NCBI GenBank assembly: GCA_037501455.1
Contig: CM074858.1
Location: 87,890,501 to 87,954,500 of the forward strand
DNA length: 64,000 nt
Origin: Lantana camara
Lineage: Eukaryota; Streptophyta; Magnoliopsida; Lamiales; Verbenaceae
Direction of reading: 5' to 3'
Shown here: piece after piece, positions 23,724 through 41,725 of the stretch
Layout: the number at the start of each line of letters is the position of its first letter
How positions within the stretch are numbered: position 1 is the stretch's first letter
Notes under the pieces: generated by a model
Seen by the model: only the letters and a program-made list of their open reading frames with translations
Database searches by the model: none
Told to the model about the DNA's origin: nothing
Position numbers and translations under genes: made by a program

Positions 23724-26174
23724 TGTAGCACCTGATATGTCAGGATGCCACATCCCCGCATTATAGCTCAGTCCACATACGAAATGGAGAATCCATACAT
23801 AAACCAAACGTATAGCGAACGGGTGATAATAAAAAAATAATTCTAGCTAGGTGGGACTAACCCCAAACCAATCAAACCAATGCATAACAATTAAGCGGAA
23901 GCATAATATATACTAACGATCAAGTACTATCTACATCAAAATTATACAATATCCACATATAACAATATGTACAATCTCCCATAATATAATCATCAAGTCA
24001 TAAGAAATCCATATGCAACCATAACATGAAGGTGGACTATGTTAGACATAAATTAAAGACTCCAAAAGACTCTAATTTCCCGCCTAGCACGCACCTGCAA
24101 AACACTGAAAGGTGGAGGCGTCAGTCTATGAAAGACTGAGTGAGGGGTTTAATAAAAATAAACGTAATTTTCAGGCAAGTTATAACCTCAGGTAAAGTTT
24201 TAAGAAAGAAAGCAATATAAGTTCAATAAGAAAATAAACATCGCCCGAGATTACAACTATCAAATTAATAATTAATTCAGTTTCAGTCAATCAGTGGCCG
24301 GCGAGTGAGGGTAATTCTCAACCTTTACTCCGACAGTGTACAATAATAAAGTGTCACTTTGTTAAATGATCACGCAAGTAATTAAGGTGCAATCAATCAA
24401 TAGCAACTTCAATAACCCTTTTTCCTCCGGGTGATGGTTGGGTTTGCAAGGCCCGAACCATCCAGTCTCATTGAGTGTCGGGTACATGAATCCCATGCCC
24501 GGAACTCCTTCCTCCACCAATCTCTTGGTGGATTCAGGGGTCATCCCAAAATGGTGAGGGCAAGAGTTACCCGTCAGCCCTTGCTTTCCCGGTTTGTCTC
24601 AATACACTAACCCTCGGGCCCATAGTGCAGTACAATATACTCGCCAAAATAAGGTTGGTTCAGTACAATATTACAGTGTAATTTCAATCCTTTGAGGTTT
24701 TGAGAAAAGTTACCTATATATATAGATACATTTTAGCCAAAAATCAACATAAAGGTTTTAAGGGTTCAATATATCTAGAATTAAACCTCACCTGTCGGGA
24801 CAAAACAAGAAAGGACACGAGCCTAAGGTGCCTACTCCTCGTCCTCTGGAAGCTGGTCTGTGCAATAAAGATAAGTGTACGTAAGACACGACTCTTACGA
24901 ACCAATTAAGATGAACGGCGTAACCGTGAAATGTCATGACATGAATGGATAATTATAAAATATCATGGATATGTTCATGTGTACAATTAATGTTCCAAGA
25001 ACCAAAAAAACGATTCACATGACATAAAGTATGAAAATAACACAATATGCACTTCCAGTGGATAATCCCAGTCGGGACTATTTTTGTACTGAAAAGGATC
25101 CTGGTCGGAATGTTTTTAACAAGAGCAACTTTTCAAGGGATCCCGGTCGGGATGGTTTTTGAACTTAAAGAGGTCCCGGCCGGGACAGGTGCCCAGCCTT
25201 ACCTCCTAACATTGGTTCCCGATCGGTAATGATTTTGAACTAAAAGAGGTCCGGACCGGGAACCTCTGTTCGAGGAACAGAGCAGAACAAGGCAGTTTCC
25301 AAAGCCAAATCAAGCCAACTAAAAATTCATATCCCAAGTTGAAACCATCGGTTACAACATGCATATGCACATAATACTTCACTTAGGCCACAAATAACAC
25401 AATATAGCATGTCTATCTCATCAAATTTTCAACATAAAACCCATATATGATCATGTCACCCAACCTTCAAATACTCCAAAGATTCATGCAAAATTCCAAG
25501 TTTATAACTCATGATCATGCTTCTAAATCATAATACACAAAGTATTAATCCCAAAATCATAACCCTAGCTTCACATATGAATCTCAAGAAATCACTCATA
25601 TAATCACATATACCTTGAAAGAAATGGAAAAGGAAAGAGATGAAGTTATGATGATGCTTGGAAGCTTGAAAGTTCGAAATATGCCGGAATTATAGCTTGA
25701 ATTTTGGAAAAATTCCCTTCTTCTTCCTTGAGGTTGATCTAGAAAATGGAAGTAAAAGAATAAAAGTGTTTGTATGTGTGTGTGTGTATGAATTACGTGA
25801 ATGTAGTAATAAAAGGATAGAAATGTCTCAAATTGCAATTAAATCCTCCAAGGATATAAGTTATGCAATTAAGTTCCAACTTTGAAAAATGCTCAATTTA
25901 GTCCAATGAAATTTTCATGCAATTAAGTCCTCACATTTATAAAGTAGTAAATTTAAGGACAATTAATCAAATAAGACATGCTCGGCAAACAATTCACTTA
26001 TCAATCGGATACAATTCATGAAATACTTCACAAACATAAACATTTAGAAATATAGTTCATAAAATTAGCATGTAGTGTATAAATGGATAAATGAAAGAAT
26101 TAAAATAAATCCTAACTCACGAAAACCCACACATGGCGTGCTTACCTGACATCCGGAAAAACTGGGGCGTTACA
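23724..26174 (-). repeat. G1 right (5') LTR, 2,451 bp
   Basis: Starts TGTAGCACC and ends GGGGCGTTACA. It is complete, unlike the left copy. It has the palindrome array at 25066-25265. Near the right end it carries a leader-like ccttgaggttgatc region that resembles the inner part of other gypsy LTRs here. Confidence 0.9.
25066..25265. repeat. Palindrome array, right LTR copy
   Basis: Same units as 17873-18072, with small changes (ctggtcggaatg, gtccggaccgggaacc). Several changes remain compatible with a near-palindrome on the other half, although base changes of this kind could also be chance. Confidence 0.8.
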
Positions 26175-26559
26175 GTGAACGTCTAATTGCTACTTTATGA
26201 TACTTCCTTGCATTCATAGTATTCATTTGCATCGCCGTGCGTCTAAATGGTACATAATTGAGTCTAAGTATTTAGTGTTATGTTTATTTGCCAAAGGGTG
26301 CTTCTGGGAGGAGCCATACTCGGAGTTTAAGGTTGTTCGGGGTTGTCTTCTCGCACCACACTACACTCTTTTGTTCAAAGGTGAGGTTTAGGTTCTTTTC
26401 TTTTTAGTTAAGCGACCGATCTCATCAATGATCATAGATTAATGTTTAGATATGAGATATAGCTTTTGTGCTTGTCAATCTCTATCCCACTCTTCAGGTA
26501 TAGTTTTCTTTGATCACAGATCGACAAGTGATCCGTCCTTTCTCCCCCTTTCGTCATAA
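26175..26559. other. Unassigned 385-bp stretch
   Basis: Non-repetitive by eye, no open frame of note, no recognised motif. It is the only short stretch between G1 and the TRIM-like repeats and may be older target DNA or part of an older element. Confidence 0.4.
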
Positions 26560-27091
26560 TGTAATAGCCCAAAGACCCGTCGTTCGATATTGTCCGCTTT
26601 GGCCAAGGGTAGACCCCAAGCGCCTCACGGTTTTACGCTTCGAGCCACTAGTATAACCCAGTGCACCCAAAAGGCCTCTACTCAGGGGAGAGGGATCCAC
26701 TACTTATAAAGCAGCTTCAAACCACTCTCCAATCTGATGTGGGACAAGCACAAGGGCCCAGCGTCGTCGCTGACACACCGAATCCGGGTCCCTAGCTCTG
26801 ATACCATTTGTAACAGCCCAAAGACCCGCCGTTCGATATTGTCTGCTTTGGCCAAGGGTGGACCCCAAGCGCCTCACGGTTTTACGTTTCGAGCCACTGG
26901 TATAACCCAGTGCACCCAAAAGGCCTCTACTCAGTGGAGAGGGATCCACTACTTATAAAGCAGCTTCAAACCACTCTCCAATCCGATGTGGGACAAGCAC
27001 CTTAGGCTATTACAGTCCACCCCCCCATAAGGGCCCAGCATCCTCGCTGGAACACCGAATCCGGGTCCCTAGCTCTGATACCACTTAAGGA
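26560..27091 (-). mobile_element. TRIM-like element: LTR, internal, LTR, internal
   Basis: LTR copies at 26560 to about 26756 (lacking its last 28 bp or so) and 26809-27014 (206 bp) start TGTAATAGCCC and TGTAACAGCCC and contain the same gacccgtcgttcgatattg block. Each is followed by a tiny internal segment of about 50-70 bp. The complete one (27015-27091) has a PPT complement (gtccaccccccc) at one end and a PBS complement (ctctgatacca) at the other, the minimal layout of a TRIM. The second internal segment abuts the LARD LTR at 27092 instead of a third TRIM LTR. Confidence 0.75.
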
Positions 27092-30000
27092 TGTAACACC
27101 CCAAACGGAGGATGGCACATCCCCCGCACTGTGACCCAGACTCGGTCATGAAATAGGAAGTCCATGCCCGAATCCGAATCATAGCGAACGGGAGACCAAC
27201 TCACACACTAAGCTAGGCGGATCTAACTTGACAAACTCAGAGTGCGGAAGCAATTAAAACCAACAACAATAGATAGCGGAAGCATTTAAAACAAAACGTG
27301 CAAAGCAGGTGACGGGTTCAACTAGCATAAATACCTAATCCCGGATATCAATTCATAAACCAATATAATAATCAGCATAAGTATGATCAATATCTAATAA
27401 CATCCAAATACTAGCTTACTAACCCCACACGGGTTTAAGTCTAAGTAGAGCATATAACATAACCCTCAAGTGTGAAACATAAATACATAACATAAATAAA
27501 GTATGCGACAAATGCATCCTAACACCAGCTAGACTGACAAGTGTGACTCCGAAGACTCACTTCCGCCTAGCTCAAGCCAAAAAGGAATCCTGCAAACTAA
27601 AAGATAAAATGAGGTGTCAGTCAACTGACTGAGTGAGGGGGCTAACGCACACCCACAATATATATATAAAGAGCACAACACAGAATAAAAGGATGGAATC
27701 ATGAACCGAGGATAGGTGTTGCATACCAAAACATTTCGAAATAACCCAAATAGATATAGATATAGCTTTAGAAACCATTTTCCAGAAAGACCCTATCCCG
27801 ATTCATAATTCCGTAACATAATAGAATACATGCTCAGCGAGTACGAGCTTCCAACCTTTACTCCTCAGAACATAAATCAAGATCAATCCCACCGCTACAT
27901 CAGTGATGGAGGAGATATACTGTCCCCAAACCATCTATAATAAACCATCTAAAATAGACTCACCCTCAAGGGGTAGCGAACCCACAAGAGTCCTCCCCAG
28001 CCTTAGCCGAAGGCTCAAGATACCACACCTTCCCTAGAGCACAGGTCGCGTGAGGATATCTCAAATGGAACTACACACAGACTGATCCCTGACGGTCCTA
28101 TACCGTTCCAGGGTTGTCTATCCCATAGCTCCTTGGATCCATAACAGAACCGATCATAACATAACATACTCCAATCTTTCATGGCAATCTCTCTACAGAA
28201 TTAGAACACAACTGTTTTTCCAAAATAGCTTACATATGCCTCAAAAATTGGTTTTTATGATATTCCCACGCTGCAGGGATATTGCCCGAAGGCACCCGCC
28301 CACGCAGGATACACACACGTACATTCCCATGCTGCAGGGTTATAGCCCGAAGGCACCCGCCTACGCAGGAGGCACGCATAAGGTCATAAACATATCATAT
28401 CCAACACATACATATCTATAGTAAGGTATACTCGAATGCAAGGCTAGAAATCAGCATATAAAGGCCATAGGTCGCATAACCATATAAAATCCTAAACCTC
28501 ACCTGAGAAACGACGAGGCGCAGAAACTGAGAAGACGATAAGAACTTGATCGGGTTATCTCCGCCATGGAGATCACTGACAGAAAGGGAAACACGAAGTA
28601 CTTATGAGACAAGACTCAAAGATGAACCACAGAGACGCACGGAAATGTTCATCATGATAGCGGTATGCATAAGTGTCCATGTTGTGCTTCTAACGTGGTG
28701 TCGTGGTCAATTAAGGCATACCAATGTGCAACAAGGTCATATTTACAAGTAGCAATTCTAAATATAAGTATAAGAGTAATTCAACTATTGAACAACATTT
28801 ATTGTTCCAAACATGAATCAAAGTCATATTAAACCAAATAAATTCATGCTGGAATACCTCATAAATTATAATTACACTCATTTATACAAATTCAAGAAAT
28901 GGTCATGTTATAAACATTAATTCATTTTTAATAATTAATAAAGTTTTCTTTTAAGTTGTAAGAGTTCGTTTTAGTTTAAGAGTCAAATAATACAAATCAA
29001 GACCAATAAATTATGATTGGCTCACCTTACATTTTTATTGACCAAATATAAAACAATTCCTCATACAAGAAATGTTAAATGCATAGTCTATGCCCAACAC
29101 TCAAGATCCCAATTAATATACATAAACCTGTTGATCCCACAGTTTACCAATCATCCAACATATTCAGTGTTTGAGTCAACCATGTGACAACCGAGCAGTA
29201 ATTTCAAGTTAAAGGCTAAGTGAATCTCAATCATAAATCACCAAATAACCGAACATGTACCTAGAGAGAGATGTATAACCACACTTACATAATGCATTTA
29301 TTGTATAACATTTAATTGCCCAACCCATGTACTAATCTAATTGAATACATATTGCACAAATTTAAACTCAGACATACAAAGACAACACATATACATCCTG
29401 GTTCCCACTCAATTCCACTCCAAACATAATACACTTATATATTTAATCCTAATTTCGTAAAACCAACAAAACGCCCAACTCAGCTCATTACCAAAAAGAT
29501 ACTAGAAGTACTAGTTCCACAAAACTCAATTTAGTTTAGGTTATAAGGGTTTAGATTGTCAATTTGAACAACTTCATGCAATTACAAATTCCAATTCAAT
29601 TTAGTAAGGTCATACATTGTAATACACAAATAGTTGATTCAAAACATGAACTACGAACCATCTTACAAAATTGTACATAGCAGATTTCCAATCAAAACAT
29701 CCCAACTTCATAATTTATGGAATATAAGGATGCATACATGAAATGTACAGTACGTTAGTGACTCTCGATTTGCAGCTAGGTATATACACAACACCAATTA
29801 AACCAGAATTCATTACAAAATATATTCCATCATAATTTTCAGATTAGAATGTAGATTTCCTCATAACAACACGATTCACTAATTGAAAGTTGAATTCCCA
29901 GTTTGTAAAAGAATAATCATACAACTACACTATATACACAAGTTATTATATAAACAAAATTGCAGGTAAAGAAAATAAAAAGGGAAAGACAGAAGCCTAC

Positions 30001-31336
30001 AATTCAGAATTGAAAGAGAGGGAATCAACGGCAATCGTCGATAGCATAAGCTGGAGAAGGTGGCGGTGGTGATATCCGGCCATAGCTCCTTAGCTCATTC
30101 GAATCTGAAAGAGAGAAATAGCCTACATTGCTGCTCCGTTACTGTTGTATGATGGTCGGAAGAGAGGGGTGGTGCTATAGCGGCGGAGGGTGGCGCGTGA
30201 GGCCCCAGATCTGGCGTGGTGGTTGTCGGTGCGAAGAGGGGGAATCTCGGCCCTGCTCAGATTTGGATGAAGATACGAAGGATGGCGGCGTTGGATGTGG
30301 AGTTGGCCGAAGATCAAACAGTGGTTGAAGACAGAGGCTCCGGTAGTCTCATGGTAAGAGAACGGCAGCTGAAGCTCTAAGGTGGGGTTGTTTGCCAGAT
30401 TTGTTGCCGGAGCTGGACGGAGGCGGTGGCGGCTCTTGGTGTCTTCTCTCTCAGATCTAGAAAGAGAGAAAGGAGATCGCAGTGGTGCGGTGGTGGAGCC
30501 ATCGCCGGTGAGAGAGATCGGTGGTGGCTCTATTTTCGGTTGAGGCGAAATATAGAAACAGGGAGCTGCTTGTTGCCAGAATCTATAGCTCTCCGAAGCT
30601 GGTGGATGGTGGTGGGACAGCCGGTGATCGAGAGAGAGAGAGAGACGATTGCGTTGCTGCATCTCGTCTTCTTAAATGGGAGAGGGAGATGGAAGGAGGA
30701 GAAGGCGGCGATGCGACATTACCGGGGGAGAGCTGTTGTCGGCGAGTGAAGGTGGCCCGCGATGATGGCTAGCGGCGGTGGCGTGTCACCGGGGAAGATG
30801 ATCGGCGACTGGGGTGGTTCAGCGTGAAAGGGAGGAGAAGAGGTAGAGTTCCTGCTGCTCTCTGCTAGAAACCGAAAGGGGAGAGGAGAGAAATGATGAA
30901 GCAACTAGGGTTTCGGGATAAAAAGAGGCCATTTTCCAAAATTGCAAATAAGCCCCCAGATTCAATGCACCAATTCGATTAAGTCCTTAGATTCAATTAG
31001 GGTTCAAATAGATCCAATTAGAGATTTAGAAATTACAAAAGTACCCCAAAGATTTAAAGTGGTGTCTAATTAAGTCCAATTGAATTTCTCATAATTAGAA
31101 ATAAATCCCCAGTTTTAATTAATTTCAAATCAGCCTATATAATTTAAGTTAAAGAGCAAATAGGTATTAAACACATATTTCAATTAAGTCCACATATTTT
31201 TATAAGGTTGCAATCGAGTCAATCAAACTATTTAAACATAAATAAGACAATTCAAGCACAAGCAGAGTTAAATAAATAACAATCTAATCGCACGAAAACG
31301 TCATCGTATCTTGCTCCGAAAATGCGGGGTGTTACA
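27092..31336 (-). repeat. LARD left (3') LTR, 4,245 bp
   Basis: Starts TGTAACACCCC and ends GGGGTGTTACA, followed by the polypyrimidine cccttccccccctt-type tract (PPT complement). It holds a two-copy minisatellite (28255-28385), an AT-rich middle, and a GC-rich segment at 30060-30900 with codon-like gcggtggtgg runs, probably the promoter-proximal or 5'-UTR part in the sense direction. An open frame of 179 codons in that segment is low-complexity and not called. Confidence 0.82.
28257..28385. repeat. Two tandem copies of a ~62-bp unit
   Basis: The segment attcccacgctgcaggg...cgaaggcacccgccc at about 28260 repeats at about 28322 with few changes (tgctgcaggg, gcccgaaggcacccgcc). Confidence 0.85.
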
Positions 31337-32610
31337 CCCTTCCCCCCTTAAGAGAACCTGGTCCCCAGGTTCCACTGCTGAGCTGGAAAAGCTTCGAGTT
31401 GTAGTGTCTTAACCCCTCCTCGAGGAATTGCGTAAGTTATCACCTTTGTTGTGAAGTTTACCCTCATTATCTTTATCAAACTTCTCCCTTGATGTCTCGT
31501 TGTTGGTGAGATCTATCCAAGTACTGGACCGTTAATTACATCAAGTTTGTTTGGCCTCTCCCATGAGATGAATAGCTGCCACCGTACTCAACTTCAATGA
31601 TGTCGCAACTCGTCACTTGCAAACCATAACCAGGCTAACGCGTGTCACAACCACAACAAACAAGAGAGAATCCCATCTCTCAGCACGTAAGGTGAGAGAA
31701 CCCCGTCTCTCGAGCACATAATTGAGAGAACCCCGTCTCTTAGGAACAAAATTGAGAGAACCCCATCTCTCAAGCACATAATTGAGAGAACCCCGTCTCT
31801 CGGGCTAAGTCGGACAGATTCCAACATCTCCCAACATTCTAGTTGAGAAAATCCAACATTCCTCAAACCCCTAGATTCAAGAGAATCCAGCATCACTGAA
31901 TATCTAAGTACAAGAGAATCAAACATCTCTCGCGCACAAAACTTAGAAAGAATCCAACATCTTTCTACCACATAAATAGAGAGAATCCTACATCTCTGCA
32001 ACACGTAAAAAGAGGGAACCTAAGGTCTCTCTTACACATAAATCCACTGATCAGTTATTCATACGTACACTCATTAGAGTAACACTTGACGAAAAGTATG
32101 TGATGCATGTTTGGTGTACCTTCTACAACTGATATCGGTGTCCCTTAAGTATAGATGCAACGCTCACACCTCGACTCAAGGGGGATATCGCAATGGAATC
32201 CCTGTAAAACAAGGTTACAGTATGTATGTATGTCATATGAGAAGTTAGTGAGTGATCAAGAGAGTTTTAAATCACATAGGCACGAATAGTTCGCATAAGT
32301 ATATAACTCAATCATTTCAGCAACAGTTCATAACAAGTAGAAATTTCAAGCTACAAATACTAGATCAGGTATCCAAGTTATCACAATTAAAACAACAATA
32401 GTCATCATCCACATCAAGCAAAACAAGGTAGGAGTATTTAAGCGATGCATGTATGCAAATGCCATGAGTGCTTGGCGTACCGACCATCGTAGTGTCAAAC
32501 TCTTGACAGGAAGTTGAGATGAAGTAGCAGGAGTTGATTAAATCGACAATGATGTAAAACTCATCAACTGGACTTCTTCGTTTTGAATCGTTTTTGTGTG
32601 ACGAGGTGAT
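31337..32610 (-). other. LARD interior, left part (PPT and tandem array)
   Basis: Starts with the PPT complement and a segment aagagaacctggtccccagg that is close to the G1 and G4 internal ends (aagaatctggtccccag), showing kinship with those gypsy elements. Then comes the 31640-32040 repeat array. From 32041 to 32610 there is no open frame or motif that I can name; the last three bases, gat, are the CACTA target-site duplicate. Confidence 0.65.
31655..32040. repeat. Tandem array of ~12 units, 29-34 bp, each a mini-palindrome
   Basis: Units of the form gagagaaccccgtctctc plus a 12-16 bp spacer (gagcacataatt). Each unit core is itself an inverted repeat (GAGAGA...TCTCTC). Left units are well conserved; right ones drift (agaatccaacatctttct). 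An open frame on the minus strand is just the repeat read through. Confidence 0.88.
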
Positions 32611-32632
32611 CACTACTAGAAAAAGGGGATTT
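32611..32632 (+). repeat. CACTA left terminal inverted repeat
   Basis: cactactagaaaaagggg and four more bases (attt) match the right end in reverse complement. The next bases (AGTGACGC against CGTGACGC) also nearly match. Confidence 0.95.
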
Positions 32633-33262
32633 AGTGACGCTGAAAAGCGTCACAAAAACATGGTTTTTGTGACGCTTTTCTTTTTGTGACGCCAACGAAA
32701 AGCGTCACTTGAGTCACCGTGGCAATAGGTTATTGTGACGCTGTTATTATGACGCGTATAAAGTGTCATTATAGAGTATATATTGTGACGCTTTTGCGCG
32801 TCATATTTGATTTGTAACTAACATAACTAACCTGCTAATATGACGGTAAAAGGCGTCACAATAGCATTTATTATGACGCAATTAAAGCGTCATGATAAAC
32901 GATGTAATGAGTATTTTAGTGTCACCGTAAAAGATTTAATGACGGATAAAGCGCCGTAATAAACGGTATTATGACGCTGCAAAGCGTCACAATAAATAGT
33001 GTTATGACGGTATAAAGCGTCACCAAAATGTTGTTGTGATGGAATATAATGTCACAATAAGTTATATTGAGACGGGGTTATTAGCGTCACAATAGTACCT
33101 ATTATGACGCTTTTCGGCGTCATTAAAATTTATATAATGTCGAAACAAATTGGCGTCATAAAATATATTATGGCGGTGTATAGCGTCATAATAGGTTTTC
33201 TTATGACGAAAAAAAGTGCCATTAAAACATATATTACGGCGGGAAAAAGCGTCATAATTTAG
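32633..33262. repeat. CACTA left subterminal repeats (GCGTCA)
   Basis: Over about 630 bp the hexamer gcgtca or its complement tgacgc recurs more than twenty times, in both orientations, often as ttatgacgc or gcgtcacaata. Subterminal short repeats of this kind are the binding sites of TnpA in En/Spm; that these are bound here is inferred from the family. Confidence 0.9.
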
Positions 33263-33509
33263 TCTATACAAACAAAATGTAAGTAACAACATAATTAAAA
33301 AAACAAAATCAAATAACTTAATATTAGTATGTTTGTAAAATCTCAAATCCAAAATAATATTAGTGAGAAAGGATACCGAATATATAATAATATTTGCCTA
33401 ACGCCACCAAACTGACAAAAGGATGAATGTGCAATAGCACTTACAATACTTAGTGTAATTGTGTATTGAATAACTAAAACATAGCAAGTGATCTCACAAA
33501 TGGCCGGTG
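33263..33509. other. Region between subterminal repeats and the tnpA stop
   Basis: AT-rich, likely the tnpA 3' UTR. No open frame or motif. Confidence 0.5.
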
Positions 33510-37990
<4,481 letters not shown>

Positions 37991-38115
37991 ACCTACCGAT
38001 ATAAATATAACCTGACACAATGTAGAAAAAGCATAATACTATAGCTCAATAACCGTGTAAAAGAACAGAAATTAACAAATTAACAAATAAGAACTTTTTT
38101 TTCCACAGTTTCACC

Positions 38116-41100
38116 CTAAATTTCCTGAAAATCATTTTTATCCAAATCATCGACATAAATTCTTGGAGCCCCTTCACGAATCAAATCGAACTCTTCTTCT
38201 TCTTCAAGTGGAAGATTGCGACTAGATGTGCTCTGCAATATAGTGTCAATATCATCGGTCGACAGGTGGCTGCCATCTTCAAACCGATCCCTAGCTTTTG
38301 TTTTAATCACAACCTTCCAATCCTTTTCATTGGGATCATCCACATAAAAAACTTGTTCAACCTGAGCTGCGAGAGCAAAAGGCTCATTTTGGCGCTTGAT
38401 ATTTGCAAAATTGGCCAACGTAAATCCATCGTTATCTTCTTTGAGTTTGCTTCCCTTAGAGACCCAAGCACAATCAAATAACACAACTTTTCTCCCACCC
38501 GTGTAATCTAGTTCGACTATATCATTTATAATTCCATAATACGCCATCTCTTCGTGGATAGGTCTCATATCCCTTTTGCTTGCAAAACTTGTCGTACCTG
38601 CTTTGACCATCACTCCGCTATTTTGAGTTTTTCTCCTTCTCTCTACTTCCTTCGTATGAAATCGAAAGCCGTTCACTTTGAAGCCCTTATATTGTGTTCC
38701 AACGGGGATAGGCCCCCTTGCAAGCCTTTTGATATCACTCAATTTTGGGTCATTTTCATCAGAACTTAGTTCTTCAACCTGCAATAACAACTAACTATGA
38801 ATATACAAAATAAATTTAACTAAGAAAGTTCATTGTACAATTCCTTCAGATATCACTAACCTGACCCTTAAACCAGGTAGCAAAGGTATCACTATGGATT
38901 CTTTTGATTTCATGTTCCCTCGATCGATGCTTCTTACGTCTGACCTGAGCTTCATGTTCCCTGTACAATTAACAGAAATTTTACACTATTACTATCTATT
39001 TCACGAATCTGTAATGAACAACATAGAATTACAGAGAAGATAATTGGGTTAAGTGACTTACTCTCTAAATTGTTGAATGTCATCGCAATTGAATAAGACA
39101 TACCGGTGAGCCTTCGTTAGTTGATCGTTATTCAAAACAATCGGCTTTCCTTTCCACAATGAAGCTCCAGTAATTGAGAAAATGTCAATACTTGTTGTGT
39201 TTGTCGCAGCCCCATCATCATCATTACGGCTAGGTCGATTATGCCTTGTTTCAACATTCTCATCAAAGTATAAAGAACAGAAAGACAAACACTCCTCTGC
39301 CAAGTATCCCTCTGCAATTGAGCCTTCCGGACGACTTCTGTTACGTACATATGACTTCAAAGTACTCAAATACCTGAAGAGATCAATACATGAATGATTA
39401 CATGAGTAAAATATCTTATAAAATAGTGCAGCTTTAACATTAAAAGGACCAGCTGTACCTTTCAATGGGATACATCCAACGATAATGGACAGGTCCAGCC
39501 AACTTTGCCTCAGTGATCAAGTGTACTGTCAAATGTACCATGATATCGAAGAACGATGGTGGAAAAATTTTCTCCAACTGGCAAAGTATGATAGCAATCT
39601 CTTTTTCCAATCGGGATAAATCATTGGGATTAAGTGTCTTAGAACACAAATCTTTAAAATAGCGACACAAATGAATCAAGGATTTGCGTATTGGGCTCGG
39701 CAGAAGCTTACGCAATGCAAGTGGTAGCAATTGTTGCATCAACACATGGCTGTCATGGCTCTTTAATCCAAATATCTTGGGAGGTTTAATGTGAACACAC
39801 CTTGAGATATTTGAAGCATAGCCGTCTGGAACTTTAATGCTTTTCAATAGTTTGCAAAATCTGTCCTTCTCACTCTTATCCAGCGCAAAGGATGCGGCTG
39901 GCAGCCATTCTTGTCCAAGCTCATCAAGAAAAGGATGGAGTTTTGATCTTATCCCCATAATTTCCAAATCCAAACGAGCATTGTAATTATCTTTTGACTT
40001 GTCCGAGTCCAACAATGTATATAACACCTTGTCGCATACGTTCTTCTCAATATGCATAACATCAAGATTGTGTCTCACTAAATTCGTTTCCCAATACGGT
40101 AGATCAAAGAAAATACTCTTCTTCTTCCAATTATATGGCAGCTTCTGGTCCCCGACCTTTTTCCCAAATTTGTTCTCAATGTCCTTGACTTCATCAAATG
40201 CCACAGATCCTTTCAAATATGGGGCTGGTGTTCGGTGCTCTACTGTTCCATCAAATGAACTTTTATCCCTCCTATACGGATGATCTTCAGGTAAGAATAT
40301 ACGGTGGCACATATAACAGAACTTGCGAGATCTATCCAACCAAACTGAATTTGTGTACTTATGACAAACCGGGCATGCATATTCTCCTTTAGTACTCCAC
40401 CCCGATACAGCTGCATGGCCGGGGAAATCACTTATGGTCCATAATAGAGCTGCACGTAGTTGAAAGTTTTCCTTAGTTGACGCATCATACGTATTTATTC
40501 CCTCTTCCCACATCTCTTTTATCTCTGCAACAGCCGGCTGTAGATATATGTCAATGTTGTTACCTGGTCCGGAGGGCCCAGGTATAAGCAAGGACAACAT
40601 CAAGTATGTCTTTTTCATGCAGTCTCCAGGCGGCAAATTATACGGAATCAAGATCACTGGCCAGGTACTATGAACGACACTCATGGTTCTAAATGGATTG
40701 AAACCATCGGTAGCCAAGCCTAACCTTACATTTCGAGGATCTTTTGCAAACTCTGGATGCTGGAAGTCAAAGGTTTTCCAAGTTGGAGAATCTGCTGGAT
40801 GTCTCATTACCCCATCTTTGATGCGTTCTGTATCATGCCACCTCATAAGGGATGCAGTTGCCTTATTCATAAAAAGTCTTTGTAACCTTGGCTTCAGAGG
40901 GAAGTGCCATACCATCTTCGCCGGTATCTTCTTGATCCCTTTGGATATTTTAGAGGTATCTTGTCCATTATCCACACTAGCTCCGGGTGCAGCCACTAGC
41001 CACCGTGGCTCATCACATGTGTCACACTTTGTTTTGCCTTCATTCAAACCCCAATACAGCATACAATCATTTCGGCAAGCATCAATTTTCTTGTAATTCA

Positions 41101-41725
41101 ACCCCAGATCTTTTAATATCTTCTTAGTTTCGTAGTAGTTTTTCGGAAGTTGAACACCTTCGGGAAATGACTCCCTTAATAACTCAAGCATCATAGTGAA
41201 GGAACTATCACTCCAGTTCCCAAGACACTTAATTTGGAGCATTCGAACAATAAAATAAAGCTTGGAAAAATTTTTACACCCCGGGTACAGTTCTTGTTCT
41301 GCATCTTCCATGAGTTTATAAAAATTTTCTGCTTCTTTACAAGGTTTATCATGTTCAAGAACTCCCGGTGTTCCTTCAATATTGTCCATATTATCTTGCA
41401 CTCCAAAAGCATCATTTAACATTTCTCGCATATTATTTGAACAATTTTGGTCATCATAAACATACATTGTCGACCTACCGTTAGATGACAACTCACCATG
41501 TAAAACCCATTTAGTGTATCCAGCTAAAAATCCATGCCAAAGAAGATGTTCTTCTACAATGCTCCTTTTTTTTAATAAGGCATTTTTACACTTTTTGCAA
41601 GGGCATAAGATTGGAGCTCCATTCGAATTTGAAAAGGCAATATCCAAAAAATATTTCACCCCATTCCGATATTCATTACTAGCCCTATGCAGGTTCATCC
41701 ATGTCCTATCCATAATATTGTACAA
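38116..41725 (-). CDS. tnpD-type CACTA transposase, four exons, intact
   Basis: Exons 41725-39459, 39373-39062, 38960-38861 and 38778-38116 (GT-AG borders) sum to 3,342 nt, giving 1,113 residues without a stop. Order of parts: transposase-associated domain near the N-terminus (MDRTWMNLHRASNEY, CPCKKCKN, HLLWHGF); the Transposase_21 core (GLNEGKTKCDTCDEPRW; DGFNPF; AVSGWSTKGEYACPVC; LDVMHIEKNVCDKVL); a DUF4218-type part (CRYFKDLCSKTL, HLTVHLITEAKLAGPVHYRW, LKSYVRNRSRPEGSIAEGY); and a DUF4216-type part (YKGFKVNGFRFHTKE; VVLFDCAWV). The start may be the internal Met at MDRTW. This protein class cuts CACTA ends with TnpA's help. Confidence 0.9.

Larger units (their letters stand above)
6859..26174 (-). 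mobile_element. Gypsy element G1 (Ty3, Tekay/Del-like), decayed
   Basis: Minus-strand LTR retrotransposon. The right (5') LTR is 23724-26174. The left (3') LTR is 6859-7621 continued at 17518-18971, split by copia C1 and lacking about the first 237 bp. The internal region 18972-23723 holds gag and pol with many stops. Order on the minus strand is gag, protease, RT, RNase H, integrase, then a chromodomain-like tail. Because the left end is lost, no target-site duplication can be confirmed; gtgaa follows 26174. Confidence 0.85.

Noticed and set aside
30123..30662. 179-codon open frame on the minus strand
   Set aside because: Low-complexity Ser/Pro/Arg/His-rich translation within the GC-rich part of the LARD LTR; overlapping frames on the other strand are equally open. 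No family recognised; composition explains it.
31645..32004. 119-codon open frame with RDGVLSI repeats
   Set aside because: It is the 30-bp tandem array read through in a frame without stops.
31655..32040. CRISPR-like array
   Set aside because: Units are contiguous and drift along their whole length, with no unique spacers and no cas genes, in a plant retroelement.
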